A stretch of DNA of 64,000 bases from Comamonadaceae bacterium (GCA_947447975.1 CANFLU010000001.1:124001-188000), one strand, 5' to 3'. Positions 26,386-35,245 are shown, counted from the stretch's first letter. Notes: a model not told the origin generated them from the letters alone. Translations and numbers: made by a program.

Positions 26386-27678
26386 TCAGCGGATCCGCGG
26401 CGGCAACTGCAATTGTTCCGGTGTAGTGAAGTAAGCGGCCAGTGCTGCTGCTTGGTCGGCGGATTGCCGCAAGGCATGCCTGGCAATGCTGCGCAGGTGC
26501 ACCTCGTCGGGGCCATCCATCAGGTGCATGGCGCGTGCCCAGGACCAGAAATAGGCTAGCGGCGTGTCGGGCGATAAACCCATGGCGCCAAACATTTGTA
26601 TGGCGCGATCCACCACCTGGGTTTGCAGTTGCGCCGCTACGACCTTGACCGCGGCCACATCGCTGCGCAGCTGCTGTGGGTCGCTATCGGCTTGGTCGAG
26701 TCGCCAGGCGGTTTGCAAAAGCAACAGGCGGGCCTGGTCGATAGCCACCCGCGACTGGGCAATCCAGTCCTGCACATTGGAAAAAGCCGATACATGGCGG
26801 CCAAAGGCTTCGCGTTCACGCACCCGCGCGCAGGCTAACTGCAGCGCCAATTCACACTGCCCGATGCTGCGCATACCGTGGTGCAAACGCCCTGGCCCCA
26901 GGCGCGCCTGGGCCATGGCAAAAGCAGCCCCGGCTTGCCCCAGCAAAGCCTGCGGGCCTAGGCGCACGTCGTGTAACACAATCTCGCAATGGCCCTCGGG
27001 CGCGAGGTGGTGCAACATCGGGATATTGCGTAGCACTTGTACGCCTGGTGCATCCATGGGTACCAAAACCAAGCTATGTTGCCGGTGCCCGTCCGTGTCT
27101 ATGTGCCCCACCGCATCCAAGTCGCGGCACATGACGATGAGCAGGCGGCAATCCGGATGCGCCGCACCGGTGATAAACCACTTGCGGCCTTGCAATACCA
27201 AGGTGTCGCCGTCCCGTCGTAAAGAAGTTTGCAAATTGGCTGGGTCAGACGAAGCTACATCGGGCTCACTCATTGCAAAAGCAGAACGTATTTGACCGTT
27301 CAGCAATGGTGCCAGCCAACGAGCGCTTTGCCACGCATCGGCATAGCGCAACAACAATTCCATATTTCCGCTGTCGGGCGCTTGGCAATTGAATACTTCC
27401 GAGGCCCAGGGCAAGCGGCCCAAAAGCTCGGCAATCGGCGCGTATTGCAGATTCGACAAGCACGTGCCCGGCGCCTCCAATGGCAGCGTGGGGAGGCACA
27501 AATTCCATAAACCCTCGTCCTGGGCGAGTGCCTTCAGGTCGGCCAAGAACGGTGGCGGATACACGCCATCGGCTACGCTTTGGTGCCAGGCCGCGTTGTG
27601 CGGTAGTACGTAGCGCTCAAAAAAGGTTTGAGCTTTTTGCAACCAGATGCGGGAAGTTGCAGAAGGCGAAAAATCCAT
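26386..27678 (-). CDS. Acyl-CoA dehydrogenase family protein
   Basis: A 430-residue flavoprotein of the ACAD10/11-like branch. N-terminal helical domain, then FAMSEPDVASSDPANLQTSL and GRKWFITGAAHPDCRLLIVM for FAD and substrate binding, and VVDRAIQMFGAMGLSPDTPL in the C-terminal domain. The catalytic-base region MDGPDEVH is present. It oxidises an acyl-CoA to the 2-enoyl-CoA; chain length is unknown. No other beta-oxidation genes are adjacent. Confidence 0.9.
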   Translation of the reverse strand: MDFSPSATSRIWLQKAQTFFERYVLPHNAAWHQSVADGVYPPPFLADLKALAQDEGLWNLCLPTLPLEAPGTCLSNLQYAPIAELLGRLPWASEVFNCQAPDSGNMELLLRYADAWQSARWLAPLLNGQIRSAFAMSEPDVASSDPANLQTSLRRDGDTLVLQGRKWFITGAAHPDCRLLIVMCRDLDAVGHIDTDGHRQHSLVLVPMDAPGVQVLRNIPMLHHLAPEGHCEIVLHDVRLGPQALLGQAGAAFAMAQARLGPGRLHHGMRSIGQCELALQLACARVREREAFGRHVSAFSNVQDWIAQSRVAIDQARLLLLQTAWRLDQADSDPQQLRSDVAAVKVVAAQLQTQVVDRAIQMFGAMGLSPDTPLAYFWSWARAMHLMDGPDEVHLRSIARHALRQSADQAAALAAYFTTPEQLQLPPRIR

Positions 27679-27804
27679 CGCTTAGATTGTTGGCGCTTTA
27701 TTCCATAGAGGCCTTGATACACGTCAATTTGACGCGTGGGCGCCCCGGGGTTCAAGCCATGCGCTTTTCGACCACATCGGATAGGCAATGGATAAACTTA
27801 GGCC

Positions 27805-28443
27805 ATGCTCCACTACGAAACCGTTCCTGTTACCCCTTTTGAGCAAAATTGCTCGATTGTTTGGTGCGACCAGACCCACCAGGCGGCCATCATCGATCCC
27901 GGCGGCGATCTGGACCTTTTGATTGCGACGGCCAAAGCTCTGGGGGTGACGCTTGAACAAATCTGGATTACCCATGCCCATGTGGACCATGCGGCGGCCA
28001 CGCAAGACCTGGCCGACCGCTTGGGCCTGCCTATCATCGGGCCGCACCCGGGCGATCAATTTTGGATCGATGGTCTGCCCATGGCGGCCGCTACCTACGG
28101 TTTTCCGCCGGCACGCCCCTTCAAGCCTACGCGCTGGCTCCAAGATGGTGACACCGTCAGCTTGGGCGAGCATGTGCTGCAAGTACGCCACTGCCCCGGC
28201 CACACGCCCGGCCATGTGGTGTTTTATTCGGCAGAAATGAACCGTGCGTTTGTGGGCGACGTTTTGTTTGCAGGCAGCGTGGGCCGAACCGATTTTCCGC
28301 AGGGCAACCATGCGGACTTGATGCACAGCATTACCCACCGTTTATGGCCTATGGGTAATCAGACCATTTTTATTCCCGGCCACGGCCCGGAAAGCAGCTT
28401 TGGCGCAGAGCGCGCAAACAATCCCTATGTCGTGGGTACTTGA
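27805..28443 (+). CDS. GloB/YcbL-like MBL-fold metallohydrolase
   Basis: A 212-residue metallo-beta-lactamase-fold protein of the YcbL/glyoxalase II type. Metal motif THAHVDHA (about 53-60), then HCPGHTPGHVVFY (about 131-143), FVGDVLFAGSVGRTDFP and the terminal FIPGHGPES. The short length without a separate substrate domain fits YcbL, whose glyoxalase II role is partly established. It starts a two-gene run with the YbaK-type gene 15 bp downstream. Confidence 0.9.
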   Translation: MLHYETVPVTPFEQNCSIVWCDQTHQAAIIDPGGDLDLLIATAKALGVTLEQIWITHAHVDHAAATQDLADRLGLPIIGPHPGDQFWIDGLPMAAATYGFPPARPFKPTRWLQDGDTVSLGEHVLQVRHCPGHTPGHVVFYSAEMNRAFVGDVLFAGSVGRTDFPQGNHADLMHSITHRLWPMGNQTIFIPGHGPESSFGAERANNPYVVGT

Positions 28444-28458
28444 GTTGGCGCAAGGCGT

Positions 28459-28917
28459 ATGAGCGTTGCTTCCGTGCGCGCTTTTTTTCAGGCGCACCAG
28501 ATCGATATGCCCATTGTGGAGTTGCCGTCGATGACCTCCACCGTGGCCCTAGCCGCGCAAGCCCATGGCGTGGAACCTGGTCGAATTGCCAAAACCTTGG
28601 CCTTTAAGTTGGCCGATGGCAAAGTATTTCTGCTGGTGGCCAGCGGCGACGCGCGCATTGACAACGCCAAATTCAAAACCACCTTCGGCAAGGGCAAGAT
28701 GCTCGCTCTCGACGCCGTAGAGGTTCTGACCGGTCATCCGGTGGGTGGGGTCTGTCCCTTCGGACTGGCAACGGATTTACCCGTCTATTTGGACCGCAGC
28801 CTGCTGGCTTTTGACGAGGTACTACCCGCCGCCGGCTCCGTGAACAGCGCTTTGCGTATCAGCCCCCAATTAATGGCTAAGTTGACCCAGGGCCAATGGG
28901 TCGACGCTTGCGTATAG
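28459..28917 (+). CDS. YbaK/EbsC-family aminoacyl-tRNA deacylase
   Basis: A 152-residue YbaK/ProX-domain protein. It has IAKTLAFKLADGKVFLLVAS with the conserved lysine, KTTFGKGKMLALDAVEVLTG and GHPVGGVCPFGL, the signature loop. Family members hydrolyse mischarged tRNAs (for example Cys- or Ala-tRNAPro) in trans. The exact target cannot be assigned. It lies 15 bp after the MBL hydrolase. Confidence 0.9.
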   Translation: MSVASVRAFFQAHQIDMPIVELPSMTSTVALAAQAHGVEPGRIAKTLAFKLADGKVFLLVASGDARIDNAKFKTTFGKGKMLALDAVEVLTGHPVGGVCPFGLATDLPVYLDRSLLAFDEVLPAAGSVNSALRISPQLMAKLTQGQWVDACV

Positions 28918-29051
28918 CGCCGGTTTTTTACGGCCTGACCCCTGCTTTGTGCAGTTGGTCGCAAAGCGCTGGTGCAGGGACGCTGCCCTGCCTACAGTGT
29001 GGTTTATCAGGCGTTCACCTTACGCCATGACTGAACTGAAAGGATTCACCC

Positions 29052-30434
29052 ATGCTGAGCTCCCCCACCCCCCCGCCCGCGGGCGATAAGACCTTGCTCA
29101 GCCAATGGCTGCTGATGCGCACGGCCTGTGTCCGCTACTTCCATGCCTATGCCAGCTGGCTGGTCAGCATCAGCTGGTGGCGGTTTTTTCTAATCTCTAT
29201 CTTGGTGATGATCTTGGCGGCTATCACCGGCTCGATTTTTGGTGGTAACGCAGGGCACCATCATGGTCGTGAAGCCGTGCTTACGCAAACCAAACGTGCC
29301 GCGACCCCTGAGTCCACCACGCAAGTGCCCGCGAGCGATACCTCGGCCCCGGTGGCCAAGGGCAAGGTGTCAGTGCAAATCGACGAGACCGGCGTGCATA
29401 TCAGCGCGCGAGACCCACAGGGCCAAGCTGCGCAATTGCAAATCGACGAAAAAGGTTTGCGTATCAGCACCCCCTCCGATGCGCCCGCCAACGCCGGTCA
29501 AAGTGGCGCCTCCGTGGTAAAGCCCATGGTGGATATTCAAATCGGCCCCCATGCCACCGATCAAGAGGTGGAGCAAGCCGTAGAAACCGTGCGCCGCGCC
29601 CTCCAAGGCCAAACCACTGTGCAAGACGACGCGGTAGATGGGGTGCACTTTGGCGCCGACGCAGGCGATGTCGAGCACGGCGACGGCCTGCCCAACCTGG
29701 CGATGTTGTTGATCGTCGCCTCCTTGATACTCAAAATCAGCTACCGCGGCCGCATTCAGGCCGAGGCCGTCGCCGCTGCCGCCACACAAGTGGCCGAAAC
29801 GGAGTCGCTCAAGCGCCAAGTGATGGAAGCGCGTATGGCGGCTATGCAGGCGCAAATGGAGCCCCACTTTTTGTTCAATACGCTGGCGGGCATTGAGCAT
29901 CTGATTGAGACCGATCCGCCGCGCGCAGCGACCATGCAAAAAAGCCTGATCGCTTTTTTGCGTGCCACCATGCCCACGCTGCGCGAAGCCAATGCGCAAG
30001 CCGAGCGCGATTTAGGCCGCGAACTGGCGGTGGTGCAGCCCTACCTGGAGCTCATGCGTATGCGCATGGAAGAGCGCTTGCAGTTTGACTTGCAAGTACC
30101 GCAGGGCCTGCGCAGCGCCCGCTTTCCGCCCATGATGTTGCAAAGTCTGGTTGAAAATGCCATCCGCCACGGCCTGGAGCCCCAGGCCGAAGGCGGCAGC
30201 ATCACCGTGCGCGCCGAAGTGCAGGATGGCCAGTTGATCGTGCAAGTGCAGGACACAGGTGTCGGCTTTGCGCCCGCTGCGCCGGGTGCCACAGGCGGGG
30301 GCATCGGGCTGTCCAACATCCGCGAGCGATTGCAACTGTTGTATGGCGCCCAAGCCAGCTTGCAAACCAGCAGCCCGAGCACCGGCGGCGCTTGTGTCAC
30401 CATCACGGTTCCTTACCAATTAGGAGCGCCTTGA
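29052..30434 (+). CDS. LytS-type sensor histidine kinase with a repeat-bearing extracytoplasmic domain
   Basis: A 460-residue membrane kinase of the LytS/AlgZ His_kinase type. TM segments lie near 43-60 and 214-230. The periplasmic part (61-213) holds a His cluster GHHHGRE and a tandem beta-like repeat, SVQIDETGVHISA (107-119) and QLQIDEKGLRIST (128-140). The cytoplasmic part has the phospho-acceptor His in MEPHFLFNTL (about 272), LVENAIRHGL and the ATP boxes VQDTGVGFAP and GGGIGLSNIRERL. It starts an operon with a small membrane gene and a LytTR regulator. The stimulus is unknown. Confidence 0.9.
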   Translation: MLSSPTPPPAGDKTLLSQWLLMRTACVRYFHAYASWLVSISWWRFFLISILVMILAAITGSIFGGNAGHHHGREAVLTQTKRAATPESTTQVPASDTSAPVAKGKVSVQIDETGVHISARDPQGQAAQLQIDEKGLRISTPSDAPANAGQSGASVVKPMVDIQIGPHATDQEVEQAVETVRRALQGQTTVQDDAVDGVHFGADAGDVEHGDGLPNLAMLLIVASLILKISYRGRIQAEAVAAAATQVAETESLKRQVMEARMAAMQAQMEPHFLFNTLAGIEHLIETDPPRAATMQKSLIAFLRATMPTLREANAQAERDLGRELAVVQPYLELMRMRMEERLQFDLQVPQGLRSARFPPMMLQSLVENAIRHGLEPQAEGGSITVRAEVQDGQLIVQVQDTGVGFAPAAPGATGGGIGLSNIRERLQLLYGAQASLQTSSPSTGGACVTITVPYQLGAP

Positions 30435-30462
30435 GCGTCCCAAGCATGTCAAAGGTATTTAT

Positions 30463-30846
30463 ATGATCAGCCGCAGTTTGCGTTGGATCGCCCGCCTCTT
30501 GTTTGTGGCGGTTTTGCTGGCCATTGCTGCCGCCGTTGTCGGAGGCTTGCATTGGCAGCCTGATGTGATGCTCAGCGTCAACGGCCAAGCGCTCACGCTG
30601 CCCGGTGTAGCGTGGATCGCCATCGGCGCAGCCGTCTTACTGGGCTTGTTGGTGCTGGCCACGCTGGCGGTGTTGCCGCTATTGGTGTTGTTGCTACCGC
30701 TGGGCGCAGTGCTGGCGGTAATCGCCCTGATCGCTGCTGGACTGGGCGTGCTCAGCATGGTGTTGTGGGGATTGCTACCCTTGTTCATCGTCTGGCTGAT
30801 TTGGCGCCTGGCCACTGGCGGCGTGAAGGAGGGCGAGGTTTCATGA
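30463..30846 (+). CDS. Small multi-pass membrane protein between kinase and regulator
   Basis: A 127-residue very hydrophobic protein with about four membrane segments (roughly 7-27, 45-65, 66-90 and 95-118), ending in a charged tail GGVKEGEVS. I do not recognise a family. It lies 28 bp after the kinase stop, and its own stop overlaps the start of the LytTR regulator (ATGA), so it belongs to the operon. It may modulate the kinase or respond to the same signal; this is inference from position. Confidence 0.7.
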   Translation: MISRSLRWIARLLFVAVLLAIAAAVVGGLHWQPDVMLSVNGQALTLPGVAWIAIGAAVLLGLLVLATLAVLPLLVLLLPLGAVLAVIALIAAGLGVLSMVLWGLLPLFIVWLIWRLATGGVKEGEVS

Positions 30847-31691
30847 AGCCCTTGCGCGTCGTCGTGGCCGATGATGAGCGCCTCATGCGCGAGCAACTCT
30901 GCATTCGGCTCCGCGAGGTCGATGCCAGTATCGAGGTGCTGGCCCATGCCCGCAATGGCCAAGAGGCGCTCGAGCGCGTGCGCGAATTGCAGCCGGACTT
31001 GGTGTTCTTAGACATTCGTATGCCAGTGATGACCGGCATCGAAGCGGCCCGCCACATCGCCCAGTTGCCCACCTGGGGCGAGGCCAGCGGCGACGGCCAA
31101 TGGCCGGGCTGCGAAATGGTGTTTTTGACGGCCTATGAGCAGTACGCGGTACAAGCCTTTGAAGCGGGTGTGGTCGACTACCTGCTCAAGCCCGCCGAGC
31201 CCGAGCGCTTGGCCCTGGCCTTACAGCGTGTGCGTGCGCGCATGCTGGCGCGCCAACTGGCCCAGCACAGTGCAGAACCCGCGCAGCCCTTGCCCGTACA
31301 CACCCCTGCTATGCAAAGCCTGTTACAGGCCTTGGCCGCACAGCTCTCGCCCCCCCGTGCGCCCCTGCCTTTGCAATGGATACAGGCCAAAGTAGGCGCG
31401 ACAATTCAGATGATTGCGGCTGAAGACATATTGTTTTTTGTGAGTGACGAAAAATACACCCGCGTCCAAACCGCTACGCAGGAGGCGCTGATTCGTACCT
31501 CCATCAAAGAGCTCATTGACACGCTAGACATGCAGCGCTTTTGGCAAATTCATCGTAGCACCCTGGTCAATGTACGGGCCATCGCCGGCGTGCAGCGCGA
31601 CGAACGCGGCCGGCAAATGGTCTCGGTGCGCGGTAGCAAAGAACTGCTGGAGGTCAGCCGCAGTTATGCGGGGCTGTTTAAAGGCATGTAG
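30843..31691 (+). CDS. LytTR-family response regulator
   Basis: A 282-residue regulator. The receiver domain has the acidic pair in VVVADDERLM, the phosphorylation Asp in LVFLDIRMPVM (about 57), FLTAYEQYAV and YLLKPAEPERL. The C-terminal LytTR DNA-binding domain includes ILFFVSDEKYTRVQT, LIRTSIKELIDTL and FWQIHRSTLVNVRAI. It pairs with the LytS-type kinase upstream, and its start overlaps the small membrane gene by 4 bp. Confidence 0.94.
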   Translation: MKPLRVVVADDERLMREQLCIRLREVDASIEVLAHARNGQEALERVRELQPDLVFLDIRMPVMTGIEAARHIAQLPTWGEASGDGQWPGCEMVFLTAYEQYAVQAFEAGVVDYLLKPAEPERLALALQRVRARMLARQLAQHSAEPAQPLPVHTPAMQSLLQALAAQLSPPRAPLPLQWIQAKVGATIQMIAAEDILFFVSDEKYTRVQTATQEALIRTSIKELIDTLDMQRFWQIHRSTLVNVRAIAGVQRDERGRQMVSVRGSKELLEVSRSYAGLFKGM

Positions 31692-31805
31692 GCATATCCA
31701 GCGGGGACGCTGTTTTTTAGCCCAAAAACGCAAGTATGGGATTTATCGTCAGTGCCATATCAGGAAATTGGCCAGCGTGAAAAATCTTCGCGCCACCCTG
31801 CGCGT

Positions 31806-32666
31806 TTATGCGGCCCTAGCCCAATACACCCCCCACACCACCAGGCCCATGCCCACCAGCGCGCTACCTGCAAAGGATTCGCCAAACAGCAACCAGGCGA
31901 CTACCGCTGTGCAAGGCGGCACCAAGTAAAACAGACTGGCTACATTGACCGCGTTGTTGTTGCGTATAAGCCAGTTGAGCAGGCTGACGGCACCTAGCGA
32001 CAGCACCAGCACCAGCCAGCCCATGGCGAATACCATGTCGGGCACCCAGTCAATGCGCAGCGTCTCTGTCAGCGCCGCTGCGATGCCCGTCAACACCACG
32101 GTAGGAACAAACTGCGCTATGGCACCGGTACGCCAGTCAAATTGCGGGCAAAAGCGCTTTTGGTACAAATTGCCGCAGGTGATGGACAACAGCGATATCA
32201 CGCAGGGCAGCAAGGCCTGTAACTCAAAACCCGTACCCAATTTGTTTGCCAGCACCAGGGCCACGCCCGCCAGGCCTAAGACCAGCCCGAGCCATTGCCT
32301 ACGCACCACCGTCTCGCGCAAAAACAGGCCCGCTCCCACCGCCACCAGCAGCGGTTGCAAGCCCACCACCAAGGCCGCCACACCTGCAGGCAGGCCTATA
32401 GAGATAGCAATAAACACCCCGCCTAGGTAGATGCCGTGAATCAGCAAACCGGCGACGCCGATGTGAAACCAATCCCGGGGCTTTACCGGCCAGGGCGCTT
32501 TGCTCAGTACCGCTAGTACCAGCAGCAGCGCTACTACCAGCAGATAGCGCACAAATAAAAACGTCAGCGGCTCGCTGTGCGGCAAACCTAATCGAGCCCC
32601 AATAAATCCGGTAGACCACAGAATGACAAAGAGCAGGGGAAAGGCCGGGGCCAGGCGGCGCATCAT
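31806..32666 (-). CDS. EamA-type DMT transporter
   Basis: A 286-residue membrane protein with two EamA repeats and about ten hydrophobic segments. It starts PAFPLLFVILWSTGFIGARL with the typical conserved N-terminal helix. GLQPLLVAVGAGLFLRE closes the first repeat and LVPPCTAVVAWLLFGES the second. Substrate is unknown. Its ATG overlaps by 4 bp the stop of a possible small gene upstream. Confidence 0.9.
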   Translation of the reverse strand: MMRRLAPAFPLLFVILWSTGFIGARLGLPHSEPLTFLFVRYLLVVALLLVLAVLSKAPWPVKPRDWFHIGVAGLLIHGIYLGGVFIAISIGLPAGVAALVVGLQPLLVAVGAGLFLRETVVRRQWLGLVLGLAGVALVLANKLGTGFELQALLPCVISLLSITCGNLYQKRFCPQFDWRTGAIAQFVPTVVLTGIAAALTETLRIDWVPDMVFAMGWLVLVLSLGAVSLLNWLIRNNNAVNVASLFYLVPPCTAVVAWLLFGESFAGSALVGMGLVVWGVYWARAA

Positions 32667-32881
32667 GGTGCGGGCTCGAGCCCGCCGCCCAAGGCTTCGT
32701 ATTGCGCAATCTCCTGGGCTTCATTGCGACCATGGGCAAACAAAGACAACGGTAACTGCGGCGCCACGTCAAATACCCAGCTACCGCTGCTAAAGAGCGA
32801 GGACCGCGCAATACCTGGGAAAAACGCGGCGCAGGTCAGGTCTAGGAGGCTACGACGGAACAAGGGCTTGGAGGTGTGCAT
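32663..32881 (-). CDS. Possible small protein upstream of the DMT transporter
   Basis: A tentative 72-residue frame with ATG 32881 and a C-terminal FAHGRNEAQEIAQYEALGGG. It ends in a 4-bp overlap with the transporter start, which is typical of coupled genes. No family or ribosome site is recognised. The frame is open to 33085, so the start is not certain. It may be spurious. Confidence 0.35.
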   Translation of the reverse strand: MHTSKPLFRRSLLDLTCAAFFPGIARSSLFSSGSWVFDVAPQLPLSLFAHGRNEAQEIAQYEALGGGLEPAP

Positions 32882-33209
32882 TAGCGATGGCTGCAGAGCG
32901 ATAAGAGGGCAAGTGTAGGGATTGTTCAACTGCACAGGAGGGGGCGCTGGCCTTTTGCTCGGTGAAGAGATTCGCAGTAGCAAGCATGGACAGGCTTTGG
33001 ACGTAATGGGGTTGTTTGCATGCCGGCGTGGGGGCGCCGGATTTCGAGCGCATTGCAGCCAGTAGGCTTTAGCACGGGGTAACACCAGGCTGCTTCATCC
33101 GCCCCTATTCAATTTGTCGGTTTGATTTTGATTTACGAATACCCTCAATGCTCCTAAGATCTTCTAAAAACAAAGTAACAAGGGTTTAAAAACCACGCAT
33201 AATCCCAGT
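32882..33209. other. Gap before the XRE gene, with a candidate promoter/operator
   Basis: No convincing gene. The left part continues the doubtful frame of the possible small gene. The right part is AT-rich and holds GGTTTAAAAACC (33183-33194), an inverted repeat, and CATAAT (33198-33203) six bases before the XRE start codon, so the XRE gene may be transcribed as a leaderless message. Confidence 0.5.
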
Positions 33210-33611
33210 ATGAATTATGGAGACAGATTGCAATATGCGCTCAATCGGGCGGGACGGTCGCGCAAGCAATTGGCTGCGGCTATGGAGATTTCTCCCCAAG
33301 CTATTGGCATGGTTCTCAATAGCGCTGGGGGCCTGGAGCGTAAGCTCAGCGCGATCAACAATGAAAAGGCCGCGTCCTACCTGGGCGTATCCAGGCTTTG
33401 GCTTTTAACGGGCGAGGATGAGCCCGATCGGCAACCACAAAAGATTGCTGGGGTGGGCCTGGATGCATTGATCGCATTGCTGCCCGAAAACGACACTTTG
33501 CTGCGGGCGCAAGTGTTCGCCCAGGCCAGCCAACTCATCATCTCCGCGGTCGTTGACTCTCGCAAAATGCAAGCGCGAGCGACAGGCAGTCGAGCGGAAA
33601 AACAACCCTAA
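33210..33611 (+). CDS. XRE-family phage-repressor-like regulator
   Basis: A 133-residue protein. The N-terminal helix-turn-helix region (YGDRLQYALNRAGRSRKQLA, MEISPQAIGMVLNSAG) resembles phage-type repressors, and NNEKAASYLGVSRLWLLTGE is a second helical block. It lacks the peptidase-like S24 domain of CI-type repressors. The tail runs into the oppositely oriented gene at 33538 (74-bp overlap). No phage structural gene is in the window, so it may be a remnant or an accessory regulator. Confidence 0.8.
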   Translation: MNYGDRLQYALNRAGRSRKQLAAAMEISPQAIGMVLNSAGGLERKLSAINNEKAASYLGVSRLWLLTGEDEPDRQPQKIAGVGLDALIALLPENDTLLRAQVFAQASQLIISAVVDSRKMQARATGSRAEKQP

Positions 33612-33987
33612 CGATTCCGTACTGGCGCAAATTGTGCGCGCGAATTACCGATTTCTGGTATTTTTCTATCGGGCTAAGCCATACCCCGACGGTGCCAAAG
33701 GCAAGGCGCTCTAGGGTTTGTTTTGCGCCCCCATAACTGTGGTCGTTTGGGTCGCCCCACCATACCGCGTGATGGCCGATTTCTAGCGTTATACGGCCTT
33801 TGGCCGCTGTAAATATCTGCTGGTATAGGTAAAGCCTGGCTTCGGGCCCAATCAATCCGGAATAAGTCACCTCGTAGGTATGGCTTAAAACATTACGCCC
33901 TCTGGCACGGGCCGATCCGGCATCAAATGAATGATGGGAGTCGTCGTCAGGGCAGGTCTCGACAAGGCAATTTTGCGCCAGCGCCAT
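33538..33987 (-). CDS. Orphan hypothetical protein, overlapping the XRE gene tail to tail
   Basis: A 149-residue protein with no family that I recognise. It reads like a folded soluble protein (SYGGAKQTLERLAFGTVGVW, LSPIEKYQKSVIRA). AAGAGA lies upstream of ATG 33987 at a suitable distance. The last 74 bases overlap the end of the XRE gene on the other strand. Such antisense overlap is rare; either both are real or the 3' end of one is not. No membrane segment. Confidence 0.5.
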   Translation of the reverse strand: MALAQNCLVETCPDDDSHHSFDAGSARARGRNVLSHTYEVTYSGLIGPEARLYLYQQIFTAAKGRITLEIGHHAVWWGDPNDHSYGGAKQTLERLAFGTVGVWLSPIEKYQKSVIRAHNLRQYGIVRVVFPLDCLSLALAFCESQRPRR

Positions 33988-34558
33988 GTTGTGTCTCTTA
34001 CATAGATTTTATTTATAGAACATGGTAGCAAAAATATAAATTGATCACATGGGTAAACCTGTAATCAACAATAGTTGTAATTAATTTACAATTTGTTTCA
34101 ATCGTTCGGGAGGGTCCTACAAGTTCCGCCGCAGCGAGCGCGGAAACCCAAAGCCTCAGACGATGAAACATGCGGTGCGTTGTGGACCTATTAAGCGGGC
34201 AAATCGCCCAATGCGTCATGGGCGTTCAGGCCACGACGGGCATCGGCTCTGGGTACAGGCGCAGCGTTCTCTGCGCCTCGTGAAGGACACGTTTTGAGCC
34301 ATACACACATTACGCAGAGCACAGGTGTAACCCATGGCGACCTGTGCTTTACCAGTCCTTCAGCTGTCACCCCCGTACCAGCGCATCGGGCACATGAGGA
34401 GCCGAACCGGGTGCACAAGCCTTGGGCGCACGCGGACCTTGCGTGGCGCAGCTGCGCCTTGACCACCCGATTTCCCCGTGGTCAGCGCTTCAGAAATGGT
34501 CAGCCTCTAAAGTGCGAATTAGTTATGTTGCGCCTTGATTTACGAAGCGGAGACAAGC
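33988..34558. other. Hairpin-rich untranslated region upstream of the orphan regulator
   Basis: No gene is supported. The left 110 bp are AT-rich and contain TTGTAATTAATTTACAA (34075-34091). From about 34110 the GC rises and a series of perfect inverted repeats follows: TTCCGC/GCGGAA (34124-34145); AGGCGCAG/CTGCGCCT (34257-34278); TGAAGGAC (34281-34288) with GTCCTTCA (34355-34362), nested around AGCACAGGT (34318-34326) with ACCTGTGCT (34340-34348); GGCGCAGCTGCGCC (34445-34458); GACCAC/GTGGTC (34461-34483). This could be a structured RNA or leader. Confidence 0.6.
34257..34483 (+). ncRNA. Candidate structured RNA upstream of the orphan regulator
   Basis: Within 227 bp there are four stem regions, one a two-level nested stem (8-bp outer, 9-bp inner), all with perfect pairing. 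None matches a riboswitch, 6S, tmRNA or RNase P RNA that I can recognise. It reads towards the regulator at 34559, so it could be a leader of that mRNA or a separate RNA; the strand is assumed from that direction. No promoter or terminator is clear. Confidence 0.35.
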
Positions 34559-35245
34559 TTGTTTAACATCATCATCGTCGACGAAAACACCGCGCTGCGT
34601 GAAGGCTTAGAGAGCTATCTTTCACAAGATGGTTTTCGTGTCGCCTCCCTTGAGGACGGCGAGCGCCTCGCCAGCGTCATTCATGCCAACCAGCCCGATG
34701 CGATTTTGGTGGATTTAAACCTGGCCAAGGAAGACGGTATTGACATCATCAAGCGCGTCAAACGGGCTTATCCGCGCTTGGGCGTAGTTGTCTTGACGGC
34801 CAGGTTGCGCAGTAACGATCGCAAACAGGCTTACGAAGCAGGCGCGGATGTTTTCCTGACCAAACCGGCAGATGCCGATGAGGTCAGCACGGTACTGAAA
34901 AGTGTGTGTCGCCGAATTGCTCCCCCGGCGCAAGATGAAGACTGGGTTTTGGATTTGCGGGGCCACAGAGTGACGCCACCCAGCGGCCAGGCCATCGACT
35001 TGACCGGGCGCGAATGCCTACTCTTGCAAGAGCTTGCGGTGTCGGCGCAATTGCTGACGTATTACCGTTTGTTTGAAGTGCTTGGTGATGCGGATGTGTC
35101 CGAACAGGTCAACAAAATCCGCATTGAACAATTGATCAGTAGGCTTCGCCAAAAACTAACCCCTGCTTTGGGTGGCGGTGCCAGTATCAAAGTACTGCGC
35201 AGCAGCGGCTACCGGCTTTGCATCACGGTCCGTGTACAGACTTGA
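34559..35245 (+). CDS. OmpR-type response regulator without adjacent kinase
   Basis: A 228-residue regulator. The receiver has IIIVDENTALREGLESYL, phosphorylation Asp in ILVDLNLAKEDG (about 50), VVLTARLRSND and FLTKPADADEV. The C-terminal winged helix shows IDLTGRECLLLQELA, LISRLRQKLTPAL and IKVLRSSGYRL. A TTG at 34559 with GGAG ahead is the likely start; the frame is open to 34535. No histidine kinase is next to it, so it is an orphan. It converges on rsmA with no gap. Confidence 0.88.
   Translation: MFNIIIVDENTALREGLESYLSQDGFRVASLEDGERLASVIHANQPDAILVDLNLAKEDGIDIIKRVKRAYPRLGVVVLTARLRSNDRKQAYEAGADVFLTKPADADEVSTVLKSVCRRIAPPAQDEDWVLDLRGHRVTPPSGQAIDLTGRECLLLQELAVSAQLLTYYRLFEVLGDADVSEQVNKIRIEQLISRLRQKLTPALGGGASIKVLRSSGYRLCITVRVQT

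Noticed and set aside
34110-34490. 6S RNA, tmRNA or RNase P RNA in the hairpin-rich gap
   Set aside because: Conserved core sequences of these RNAs were not seen, and the multi-hairpin layout does not fit 6S.
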